A stretch of DNA of 64,000 nt from JANSXG01 sp024743075 (lineage in GTDB: Bacteria > Planctomycetota > Phycisphaerae > Phycisphaerales > UBA1924). This document shows, in pieces, positions 37,713 to 45,466 of the stretch; position 1 is the stretch's first letter, and each line of letters opens with the position of its first letter. The position numbers and the translations under genes were made by a program. Location: the NCBI GenBank assembly GCA_042140185.1, contig CP159477.1, positions 496,001-560,000 on the forward strand, written 5' to 3'. Below the pieces are notes generated by a model, which saw only the letters and a program-made list of their open reading frames with translations, searched no databases and was not told where the DNA came from.

Positions 37713-38510
37713 TCAGCGGGTCGGACTGGTGGTCTGCTTCTGGCTACGCTCGGCGAGTCGCTGGCGTTCTTGATCCAGCAGCGCCGAGAGCGCCTGGAAG
37801 CAGGCGAACTCTTCGAACCTCGCCATGCTCTGCGTATACCGTTCCCAGCCCATGGCCGACTCGGGGTCGTGGCGGGCGTGGGCGTAACTCTGAATCTGCT
37901 GTCGGACGAGACCGTTGGTCGCGTCGTACATCGCGCTGACCTGATTGATGGCCTGGCCGGGTGTGCCGGATTCCGCGCGGAACGCGGTGTCGCTCGGGGC
38001 GGTCTGGAGCGAGCGGGGATTGAACTCGCCCTCGTGACGGAGCTGCATCGTCTCGGACCGAGCGAAGAGCACGACGTTGATGCCGAGTGTGGGCGGGTCG
38101 TAGGGGTCCCAGGCGGTGATGGTTCCGACGAGTACGGCGTCGGCATCGAGCCGTCGCGCGAGCTGTAGGGCCTGGCCCGGCGTTTCGATCGCGGGAAGCC
38201 CCATCGAGCGCATCGCCTCGAGCGATCGGTTCAGCGGCAGGGCGGTCACGCCCCGGGCTTGCACGATCTGCGACACCATCGCATCGGAGATGCGAAGTTC
38301 GTCGGCGAAACTCACGCCCGATTCGTTGCGGAACGGCACGACCGCCCAGATCACGTCCTGCTGGTTCGCGTAGGGCGAGACCAGGATGAGCGGGTCTTCG
38401 TCGTACCGCTGCTTGGTGGAGCATGCGCTCGTGATGACGAGCACACACACCGAGGCGATCGCCGCGAAGCGGCGCAGTGAGCGGTTGAGCATGGCGTGTT
38501 CGGTTGTCAT
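37713..38510 (-). CDS. Lipoprotein of unknown function
   Basis: A 265-residue protein with a lipoprotein signal (IASVCVLVITSAC). The mature part starts with STKQRYDEDPLILVSPYANQ, contains IWAVVPFRNESGVSFADEL and DADAVLVGTITAWDPYDPP, and is rich in helix towards the end. The pattern AVVPFRNESG, then MVSQIVQARG, then DADAVLVG resembles the fold of outer-membrane lipoproteins that integrate a TolB-N/CsgG-like domain; this is a resemblance only. ATG 38510 has AGGA five bases upstream; ATG 38492 is also possible. It sits between a TolB-like gene and the small orphan. Confidence 0.7.
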   Translation of the reverse strand: MTTEHAMLNRSLRRFAAIASVCVLVITSACSTKQRYDEDPLILVSPYANQQDVIWAVVPFRNESGVSFADELRISDAMVSQIVQARGVTALPLNRSLEAMRSMGLPAIETPGQALQLARRLDADAVLVGTITAWDPYDPPTLGINVVLFARSETMQLRHEGEFNPRSLQTAPSDTAFRAESGTPGQAINQVSAMYDATNGLVRQQIQSYAHARHDPESAMGWERYTQSMARFEEFACFQALSALLDQERQRLAERSQKQTTSPTR

Positions 38511-38718
38511 GGCGTCCTGCCCGATCCGCCGGAATCCTCCCGACGGTAGAAACGAGTTGCGTGCCGCGGCCCGAATCCGGGTGGGCGTCCGTATACCTAT
38601 CTCGGACGACCGGTGGGGCTGGCTTGCGAATCGCGGCGGGGGCCTTCCGGCCAGCACCGCGAGAGAGAGACCGGGGCGCCGGGTTCGGAGCCCGGGCCGG
38701 TCGGAAGAGAGCGAGGGA

Positions 38719-39990
38719 TTACTCGTTCGGATCGACCGAGACGTTGGCCAGGCCGGTGCTGCTGGGCATCTCGTAGCCGGCGGCGGTGATCGCCTGTTCC
38801 GGGCCGATCGACCAGATGTTGTCGTTGCCCGAGCGGTCGGAGATGAAGTAGATCTGGTTGTCAGGGCCCCAGGTCGGCATGACGTTCACGAACCAGCCGC
38901 CAGTGAGGTTGGTGCGCGACGAGCCGTCGAGGCGCTGGATCCAGATGTCCGCGAAATCGGGCTTCTGGGTCTCGTCGGCGGGCGGGTTGAAGACCGTCGA
39001 GAACGCGATGTACTGACCGTCCCAGCTCCAGGAGGGGTTGATGATCGCCGCGACGGCACTCGAGGCGATTTCGGTCGGCATCGTGGCTTCGCCGTTGATG
39101 TAATCGACGGTCCAGAGGCTGAACAGGCGACCGCCTCGATCGCGTGCACGCTGGAACATGATCTTCTGGCCGTTGGGCTGCCACTCGGGGAACAGGCCGT
39201 AGGTCAGGAACTTGAGCTTGGAGGGCATACGCACGTCGGTGACCCAGACTTCCCAGCGGTCGCTGGTCTCACCGAGACGGCAGAAGGCGAGGGTGCGGCC
39301 GTCGGGCGACCAGGTCGGGTGCAGGTCGTTGGCGGTGTCCGAAGTGATCTGCACGGCCTGGCCACCGTCGGAGTTGACGATGTAGATGTCCCACGACCCG
39401 TTGCGGTTGCTGGCGAAGGCGACGCGCGAGCCATCGGGGCTGACCGCCGGCATGATGTCGTGGGCGGGATCCGAGGTGATCTGCGTCACCGCCGTGCCGT
39501 CGATCGACTTGCTGTAGATCGAAGCGGTGGGGGTATGGCGGGTCGAGCTGAAGTAGATCGTGCGGCCGTCGGCGGCGATGGTCGGATCGAAGTCGATGCC
39601 TTCGCCGGAGAAGGTGATCTGGCGGATGTTTTCCGTGGCGTCAGGCAGCGTCTGGTACGCGTGGGAGCGGGCGTTGGCGTTGGGGATCTCGCCAAAGAGG
39701 CTGAAGTTCGGCGAGCGGGTTGTGCCGTTGATTCCGGCGTTCGCCTCCGTGAAGGACGCAGGAACCGTCGTGCTGGGCACGGTCACATTCCCGCGACGAC
39801 CGGCGAACTGTGCGAAGGGATCGCGGTAGAAGGTGCCACCGGTCGCCTGCTGAGGCTGAGATTCCACCTCCGGGGTGGCGCTGACGCGGGCGGTCGGCTG
39901 CGATGACGAGCAAGCGGTGAGAATCGCCGCGGGGCAGAGCAGCGCGACGAGTCCGAGGCGACGGGTAAGCGTGTTCGAGCGGTGCGACAT
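38719..39990 (-). CDS. TolB-like PD40 beta-propeller lipoprotein
   Basis: A 423-residue protein with a lipoprotein signal (VALLCPAAILTAC). A proline/threonine-rich linker is followed by five or six PD40/WD40-like repeats of the TolB type, for example DFDPTIAADGRTIYFSS, DIMPAVSPDGSRVAFASNR, DLHPTWSPDGRTLAFCR and VMPTWGPDNQIYFISDRSG. TolB-type propellers act in the periplasm next to outer-membrane complexes, but the Tol-Pal genes are not here, so its partner is unknown. The start has GGAGG upstream. It is the first gene of the minus-strand run leading to XerC/D. Confidence 0.8.
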   Translation of the reverse strand: MSHRSNTLTRRLGLVALLCPAAILTACSSSQPTARVSATPEVESQPQQATGGTFYRDPFAQFAGRRGNVTVPSTTVPASFTEANAGINGTTRSPNFSLFGEIPNANARSHAYQTLPDATENIRQITFSGEGIDFDPTIAADGRTIYFSSTRHTPTASIYSKSIDGTAVTQITSDPAHDIMPAVSPDGSRVAFASNRNGSWDIYIVNSDGGQAVQITSDTANDLHPTWSPDGRTLAFCRLGETSDRWEVWVTDVRMPSKLKFLTYGLFPEWQPNGQKIMFQRARDRGGRLFSLWTVDYINGEATMPTEIASSAVAAIINPSWSWDGQYIAFSTVFNPPADETQKPDFADIWIQRLDGSSRTNLTGGWFVNVMPTWGPDNQIYFISDRSGNDNIWSIGPEQAITAAGYEMPSSTGLANVSVDPNE

Positions 39991-40589
39991 GTGGTACGAG
40001 CCTCCAGCGGCGAGTGGTGGTAAGAGCAACCGGACCCGGCACAGGGAGATGTGGCGGGGGACCTGATGCCCGTGCCGCCGACTCCGTCGACAACCAGGCA
40101 GGAACAAATGTGTTCAGAATGTGATCGCCGGCTCTGGCCTTTGCGTCGGCATCGGGCCGGCTCCCACCGCGTTCCACGCAGAGGGTCTTATCGGACTCGT
40201 GTGTGGCCTTGCTTGAGAGCGAGTTACACGATCCAGACCTTCTATTCGGACTTCAGCGATTCGGACCTGAGCCGAAAGCGGACCGGAACGGCAACATTTC
40301 TCGGAACCGGGGGGCGAGAGCGGTTTTTGCGCGTGGAACTTGGAGTACACCGCGAGCCGGCGGGCGCTCCAGCCAGCGCCTCCTCCAAACGCTGGCGAGC
40401 ACTCCGATCCGGCTCGCGGGTATTGGCTTATCCGACAGGTTATCCACACTCTGCCCGAGTGAACGCCCACTGTAACGGAGGCTGGTTCCGATGGAACCGC
40501 CAACCTTTTGATTGCAACAAAAAAACCCGCCTCGGTGGCGGGTCTGAACATTGCATACCTGAATGTGGTGGTTTCGGCGCGGGAGGGAA
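39991..40589. other. Intergenic region with one DnaA-box-like sequence
   Basis: About 600 bases without a supported gene; frames here are short and mutually overlapping. It includes a perfect TTATCCACA at 40439-40447, preceded by TTATCCGACA, which has one inserted base, at 40427. The terminator of the downstream response regulator is at 40519-40544, and the promoter of the TolB-like gene should be at the left. Confidence 0.5.
40519..40544 (-). terminator. Intrinsic terminator of the ANTAR response regulator gene
   Basis: On the minus strand ACCCGCC/GGCGGGT forms a 7-bp stem with a 5-base loop, followed by seven T. It lies about 45 bases past the stop codon at 40590. Confidence 0.85.
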
Positions 40590-41192
40590 TTACTCGGAAA
40601 CGGACTCAAGACGCCCGGTCTCGAGGACCTCGTTGGCGACATCGATCAGTTTCCTGCGGTTGTTGCGGGCCTCGCGCTGCAGGCGGGTATGGGCCTCGGC
40701 CTCCGTCCAGCCGTGGGCTTCGATGAGCTTCCACTTGGCCTGTTCGACGATCCGCCGGTGGGTCAGGGTGGTTTCGAGCTGGTCGATCCGCTTGGTCTGC
40801 TCTTCGGACGAGAGCGCTCGAGCCCACGCGATCGAGATCGTCACACGCAGGTTGTCCGTGGATACGGGCTTGAGCATGTAGCCGAACACGCCGTTGGCCT
40901 GGGCTTCCTCGATGTACTTTTTGTCCGAGAAGGCCGAGACGATGATCGAGGGGATGCCGTACTCCTCCCAGAGCACCCGGGCGACCTCGAGGCCGTCGAC
41001 CTCGGGCATACGGATGTCGAGAAGGGCGATATCGGGGTCCTCGGCATTGGCCAGATCGATCGCTTCCTGGCCGTTGGAGGCCGGGCCGATGATCTCGAAA
41101 CCGAGGGATTTGAGGCTGGAAGCCAGCCCGGTGGCCATCAATGACTCGTCGTCGGCAACCAGAACCGTGTGGGGCATGGAGAGGTGTGTCAT
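40590..41192 (-). CDS. Response regulator with ANTAR (RNA antiterminator) output domain
   Basis: 200 residues. The receiver domain has acidic pair Asp14-Asp15, phospho-acceptor Asp59 (IALLDIRMPEVDG), a switch Ser86 and Lys108 (GYMLKPVS). The C-terminal helical ANTAR domain (about 130-190: LETTLTHRRIVEQAKWKLIEAHGWTEAEA) has the family's conserved I-E-Q-A-K and alanine pattern. ANTAR proteins bind paired hairpins in nascent mRNA and prevent termination. The cognate kinase and RNA targets are not in view. ATG 41192 is used; ATG 41177 would shorten the protein by five residues and neither has a clear ribosome site. Confidence 0.9.
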   Translation of the reverse strand: MTHLSMPHTVLVADDESLMATGLASSLKSLGFEIIGPASNGQEAIDLANAEDPDIALLDIRMPEVDGLEVARVLWEEYGIPSIIVSAFSDKKYIEEAQANGVFGYMLKPVSTDNLRVTISIAWARALSSEEQTKRIDQLETTLTHRRIVEQAKWKLIEAHGWTEAEAHTRLQREARNNRRKLIDVANEVLETGRLESVSE

Positions 41193-41419
41193 CGTTTTGT
41201 GCTGCGGCTCAATGAAGAAGTGGGAGAGGCTGGTGAACCGACCCGACGACGAACACAGGGACGCGGGGGGCAAAGAAAAGGGAGCAAGTCGCCGCTTCCG
41301 GGCGCGATGGACCCGAGAGCATAGCGGATGTTCAGAGCGTGTAAATCGCGGCGGGCGAGAATACTTCGTTGCGACCCGGTTTCAGCGGGGCAGGCCGCCT
41401 GGTGAAACGGGGTACCCGT

Positions 41420-42625
41420 TCAGTCGAGCCAGTCCTGCTTCTCCAGTCTTTCGGGGACATAAACCTCGGAGACATATGATATGTCTTTCGTGATCAGGGA
41501 TTCGACCTCCATTTTGAAGCCGTTGGAGAGCATTTTCTTGATCTCCATCTGCCAAGGCTTCTTGTCCTTGAACCAGGGGTATTCGGCGATCTGCTTTGCC
41601 CGGGTGATATCCCGTTCGTTCAGGGAGATCTGGACATCGTCGGAGAGATCGCAGCGTTCGTAGTCGATGGCTCGGATTCCCATGAACTTGGCGTCGGGGA
41701 TGGCCATCCGCTCGGATTCGTACGCCAGGGCGATCGAGCCCTGCTTGAGCACCGAGTAGATGTAGTGCCCCCAGGGGTCGCAGTCGAGCAGGCAGTAGAC
41801 CGGCAGGCCCAGTTCCTCGTTGAGGCGACGGAGCATCCGCCGGACCCCCCGCGGCGGCTGGCCCGAGCCCTCGGTCAGGATGCAGTTGTGCTTCTCCCAG
41901 AACCGGTCCTCGTTGAACCGCTGCCAGACCGTGTCCTTTTCGACGTGGAGGATGAAGTCGGCCTCGCACTTCTTGAACTTGATGACCGACTCCTCGCAGA
42001 TGGACGGGATCGCGTACCCACCGGTTCCCATCTTGCGGCAGTTGATTTCGTCGCCGTTGTCGAGCACTGTGATGTTGCCGACCATCGTGCCGCGCTTCTT
42101 GGCGAAGATGTGCAATTCCTCGCGCAGAGCCCCGAGGATGACCTCGAGGTCTTCGAGGACTGCGTCGGACTCGGTTTGGTCGTTGAGGGTCTTTTCCTTG
42201 GTGCCCTGAATGGTGTGCAGGGACTTGTAGTACATGCCGCGAAGGCTGAGCGTCTTGCTGGCTTCGAGCAGGTCCTTGACGCCGGCGGAAAGCAGCAGGG
42301 TCTGCATGAATTTGCGGCTGGTCTTGAGGTCGAACAGCGGGCGGGCGCTGGTGAGGTCGCCCATCTCGAGGATGCGGGCTTTCTTGTTGTAACTGGTGTT
42401 GCTCAGCGAGCGGCTGGGCACATCCATCTCGGGGTCTTTGCCGGCGAGCCCGGTCTTGGCGACCTGGGTCGCGAGCGACTCGATCGCCTTCAGGGTTTTG
42501 GCGTCGGTCGAGCGACCGGCGGGGCCCTTGGTGGTCGTCCGCGCGGGGGTGGCTTTCGAGACCTTCTTGGAGGTCTTTTTCGTGGTCTTCTTTCCGACCT
42601 TTTTCGTGCTGCGTTTCTTGGCCAT
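41420..42625 (-). CDS. top6A: DNA topoisomerase VI subunit A
   Basis: A 401-residue Spo11/TopVIA homologue, the DNA-cutting subunit of type IIB topoisomerase. The winged-helix catalytic region contains the tandem tyrosines of LRGMYYKSL (132-133), one of which attacks DNA. The Toprim metal site comprises Glu229 (ILHVEKDTVWQRF) and the DxD pair Asp281/Asp283 (CLLDCDPWGHYIYSV). A lysine-rich tail of about 35 residues precedes the domain (KKVGKKTTKKTSKKVSK). Together with subunit B it relaxes and decatenates DNA using ATP. Topo VI is the rule in archaea and plants and sporadic in bacteria. The partner is encoded on the same strand about 2.8 kb away. Confidence 0.9.
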   Translation of the reverse strand: MAKKRSTKKVGKKTTKKTSKKVSKATPARTTTKGPAGRSTDAKTLKAIESLATQVAKTGLAGKDPEMDVPSRSLSNTSYNKKARILEMGDLTSARPLFDLKTSRKFMQTLLLSAGVKDLLEASKTLSLRGMYYKSLHTIQGTKEKTLNDQTESDAVLEDLEVILGALREELHIFAKKRGTMVGNITVLDNGDEINCRKMGTGGYAIPSICEESVIKFKKCEADFILHVEKDTVWQRFNEDRFWEKHNCILTEGSGQPPRGVRRMLRRLNEELGLPVYCLLDCDPWGHYIYSVLKQGSIALAYESERMAIPDAKFMGIRAIDYERCDLSDDVQISLNERDITRAKQIAEYPWFKDKKPWQMEIKKMLSNGFKMEVESLITKDISYVSEVYVPERLEKQDWLD

Positions 42626-42675
42626 ACCACGCCGATGATAGCGGAAGGCAAGGGCCTCGACCCGAGATGGACCGT

Positions 42676-43269
42676 TCAGGGATCCAGCCGTTCACGCTTT
42701 CGCTTCGTTTCGTCGATCTCTTCGAGAAGCCTGAACGCGAGGAGGCGTCCGAACTCCGGACGGCCGGGTGCGGCGTTCGCTCTGGCGATGTTGACGAGCG
42801 ATTCGAGGATCCGCGCCTCGTCCTCGCGGTTTCCCTTGCCGCGGAAGTGTCCGGACCGCCCGAGCGCGGCTTTCATGAGCAGGTGCCAATGTTCCGACGC
42901 ACGCAACTGCGCATCGGTGAACCGCTGGTACTCCTTGCTGATACCGTCCTTCTGGAGTTCCTGTATGCGTTGGGCCCACTGCGCCTGGGAGAACGGCGTA
43001 AACAGCATCAGTTCGGTTTCGCCGGAGAGGCCCGACGCGATAAGCGTGTCGACCGCGGCCGAGTTGAGCTCCACTGCGTCAGTCACACTGCGGGCGTTGC
43101 GAACAGCTTTCGGCGCCGGTTGCGCGGACGCGGTCGCAGCTGGCCGTTCGCGACTTTCGACAACTTCGGTGAGCCGGCCGACGCCGAATCCCGCAAGTAC
43201 CGAGGCGAGCATCGCGAACGCGAGGTGATGCGAGGAGAACGATGATGTCATGATCGCGTTCCTGTTCAT
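42676..43269 (-). CDS. Membrane-anchored hypothetical protein
   Basis: A 197-residue protein with a single N-terminal hydrophobic helix (HLAFAMLASVLAGFGVGRL), an alanine/proline-rich linker and a helical domain (ELNSAAVDTLIASGL, QAQWAQRIQELQKDG, LLMKAALGRSGHF, ARILESLVNIARANA). It is probably periplasmic and anchored by its N-terminus. No family is recognised. It lies 50 bases upstream of the top6A start and could be co-transcribed with it. Confidence 0.62.
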   Translation of the reverse strand: MNRNAIMTSSFSSHHLAFAMLASVLAGFGVGRLTEVVESRERPAATASAQPAPKAVRNARSVTDAVELNSAAVDTLIASGLSGETELMLFTPFSQAQWAQRIQELQKDGISKEYQRFTDAQLRASEHWHLLMKAALGRSGHFRGKGNREDEARILESLVNIARANAAPGRPEFGRLLAFRLLEEIDETKRKRERLDP

Positions 43270-43303
43270 CCATGGCTTCGACCGGCGCGCCTGCTAGGGC
43301 TGC

Positions 43304-44224
43304 TCATTCGCTGGTTTCGACCGGGGCGTTCTCGTAGTACTGAGCGAAGCCGTCGGGGATCTCCCTCGAGTCAATCCGATCCGCGGAGACGGTCTGATCG
43401 TTGACGACGAGCGTCTGGACCGAGTATGTCGCGATGACGGCGGGCTGGCCGTCGGCTCCGAAAACGGTCTGCTCGATCGACATCGGCCAGACAGAATCAT
43501 GGTCATTTGAATCGGTGATGGTCTGGTAGTTGGTGAATTCGATTCGAAGCACGATATTGCCGGTTGCTTTGTCGATGTAGTCGTACCGGAACGGTCGCTC
43601 CGGCGCGGCCTGCAGCGTCGAGATCGAGAGAGTTCTGTCGTCGACTCCGTGCGATGCTTCGAGGTCCATGCTTGTTGTGAAGATCTGGCGTCCGCCGTCG
43701 TTCTCCGCTTGCCAGGTATGCGTCGTGCTGGCCGTCTGAATCACAGCGCTCCGCAGCGCAGGCACCGTCGGCGCGATCATGCTCTGCTCATTGAACGGGG
43801 TTAGGTAGTCGAACATAGAGAACACCGGTAGGCGGAGGAAGCCTCCTTCGGGCTCGGTGTCGCCGAGCATCGGAACGGTGTTGGCGTACCCCGCCTCGTA
43901 ATCGATGCAGGTCAGTTCATTATCTCGCTTTATCGCCTCGACGCTCATGGCGGTCGTCAACTGCGGATCGACGTGCGAAAAGTACCGCCAGTCGCTGCCG
44001 TCGTAGTCGTACTCGATGGCGCCTTTGTAGACCGTGCCGGAGGGCATCGTGTTGTTCTCGCAGATGACATCCTGCAGAACTTCAAACTCCGCGACGACTC
44101 CGACCGAGATCGCGTCCACCGAGAGCATCTGATTCGATAGGCCGGCGAACATATCGACCGAAGCGGCAGCGGTCCCGGTTGCGACCGCCAGTGTGCCCGA
44201 CGCTATGGTTTTTGTGATTGTCAT
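43304..44224 (-). CDS. Secreted hypothetical protein
   Basis: A 306-residue protein with a short signal peptide (TKTIASGTLAVATGTAAASVDM). The mature region is rich in aromatic and acidic residues and probably beta-structured (GAIEYDYDGSDWRYFSHVDP, TTSMDLEASHGVDDRTLSIS, VLRIEFTNYQTITDSNDHDS). It has two or three scattered cysteines. The start at 44224 is chosen because it begins the signal peptide and has GAGG eight bases upstream; a longer frame reaches 44392. No family is recognised. A Cys-rich secreted protein is encoded just upstream. Confidence 0.65.
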   Translation of the reverse strand: MTITKTIASGTLAVATGTAAASVDMFAGLSNQMLSVDAISVGVVAEFEVLQDVICENNTMPSGTVYKGAIEYDYDGSDWRYFSHVDPQLTTAMSVEAIKRDNELTCIDYEAGYANTVPMLGDTEPEGGFLRLPVFSMFDYLTPFNEQSMIAPTVPALRSAVIQTASTTHTWQAENDGGRQIFTTSMDLEASHGVDDRTLSISTLQAAPERPFRYDYIDKATGNIVLRIEFTNYQTITDSNDHDSVWPMSIEQTVFGADGQPAVIATYSVQTLVVNDQTVSADRIDSREIPDGFAQYYENAPVETSE

Positions 44225-44273
44225 GGGTAACGCCTCGTTTTGCTGAGCGCGTGCTTCGCACGGGGTGGTTTCC

Positions 44274-44612
44274 TCAGGACCCGATGCAGTGGATGGTGCC
44301 GGTGTTCTGGCCGCATCTGACCGTGAAAATGATCCCGCAGCGTCGGACGCCGCAAGGTCGCGGGTCCTGAAGGTCGTAGGCGTAGCCGGCACCGCCGGGA
44401 TACATCGGCGTTCCGGTCACACAAGGGAGGAAGGCCATGCCCGTGCTGAGCTTGCACTTGCTGTCGTTGACATCGGGTGTGAATGTCGCGCCCTGACAGA
44501 ACGACGGGGTGGGATCCCCTGCGTGCGAGCGATCGGGCGCGAGAGTCGCCAGCACGACGAAGGTGAGCCCCGTCGCAGACGCGCGCGACGCCGATGCGAG
44601 ACTGATTCTCAT
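44274..44612 (-). CDS. Small secreted cysteine-rich protein
   Basis: A 112-residue protein with a signal peptide (LTFVVLATLAPDRSHAG) and a mature domain of about 80 residues holding seven cysteines (FCQGATF, DSKCKL, FLPCVTG, DPRPCGVRRCGIIF, VRCGQN, IHCIGS), probably disulphide-linked after export. TAGGAA precedes ATG 44612; ATG 44627, with AAGGGA upstream, would add five residues. No family is recognised. It is adjacent to another secreted orphan and lies between the two topoisomerase VI genes. Confidence 0.58.
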   Translation of the reverse strand: MRISLASASRASATGLTFVVLATLAPDRSHAGDPTPSFCQGATFTPDVNDSKCKLSTGMAFLPCVTGTPMYPGGAGYAYDLQDPRPCGVRRCGIIFTVRCGQNTGTIHCIGS

Positions 44613-44627
44613 GGTGTTCCTATCCAT

Positions 44628-44930
44628 GCGATCCCTTGCGATTGCGCGAGGAACGGAAGATCTGACCATCGCGAAACCGCGAGGCCGTTCTATCAATTCA
44701 TACCGTTTAGCCGAGCGAGGGCAAGCGATCTCATCCCACTATGAGGTGGCTCTCATGTTCCACGCCGATACAGGAGCAAATGCGTGGGTTGTGTTCCCTC
44801 GCCCCGGCTTCTTCGATCAAAAGCGGGCGCGGCGACCTGAGTGGATGAAAAGTTCCTCGCGTTGATTTCACACCCACTTGAGCCTTGCCCAGTCATTCGC
44901 TCATCCGCTCGCTCTTGCGTGTGAGGGCAG
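44628..44930. other. Intergenic region between the DHFR-like and Cys-rich genes
   Basis: About 300 bases with no supported gene. It likely carries the promoter of the Cys-rich gene; one open frame (44509-44865, plus strand) has no recognisable similarity. Confidence 0.45.
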
Positions 44931-45464
44931 TCAAGCGCCGGGCTCGTACCACGCCTCCAGAACGCCCCTGTCCAGTCGGTTGAAGCGGATAAGGCGAAGA
45001 TTGGTAGCGCGATCTGATGGGCGGAACAACGGTATGCCGCGGCCGAGGCGCACGGGGACGGTGTAGATCTCCCAGCGGTCGACCAAACCACCTCGCTCAA
45101 ACGCTTCAATGGCGCGACCGCCGCCCATGTGCCAGATGTCGCCTGTTGCCGTGTGCCGGATCTGCTCGACGAGGGCCTGCGGGTCGGAGAACGCATCGAC
45201 GTTGTCGGGGGCGCCATCGATGGGACGTCGTGTCAGCACGCGGATGCGTTTGTCCTTGTAGAGCCACCGGTCCATCGCGATCGCCTGCTCGAAGGTGCGG
45301 CGTCCCATGATGATCGTGTCGATGCCCGTGATGAACTCGTCCCACTCGGTGAAACACTCGGAGTATGGGTCGAGAAAATCGAACGAGCCATCCTCGCGGG
45401 CGATGTAGCCGTCGATGGTGACGGCGAGCATGACTCGCAGTTTCGGAGAGCAGTTTGCGGGCAC
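44931..45464 (-). CDS. Dihydrofolate reductase-like (RibD C-terminal domain) protein
   Basis: A 177-residue DHFR-fold protein of the RibD_C family. MLAVTIDGYIAREDGSFDFLD, DTIIMGRRTFEQ, RIRVLTRRP, then GDIWHMGGGRAIEAF and YTVPVRLGRGIPLF, match the family. Members reduce small substrates with NADPH; stand-alone versions are often unassigned. It begins two bases after the stop of top6B, so it is translated from the same transcript. Why it is linked to topoisomerase VI is not clear; co-transcription may be incidental. Confidence 0.85.
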   Translation of the reverse strand: MPANCSPKLRVMLAVTIDGYIAREDGSFDFLDPYSECFTEWDEFITGIDTIIMGRRTFEQAIAMDRWLYKDKRIRVLTRRPIDGAPDNVDAFSDPQALVEQIRHTATGDIWHMGGGRAIEAFERGGLVDRWEIYTVPVRLGRGIPLFRPSDRATNLRLIRFNRLDRGVLEAWYEPGA

Positions 45465-45466
45465 GG

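Noticed and set aside
40427..40447. Replication origin
   Set aside because: Only one perfect DnaA box, no dnaA or dnaN gene, no AT-rich unwinding region and no change in gene direction.
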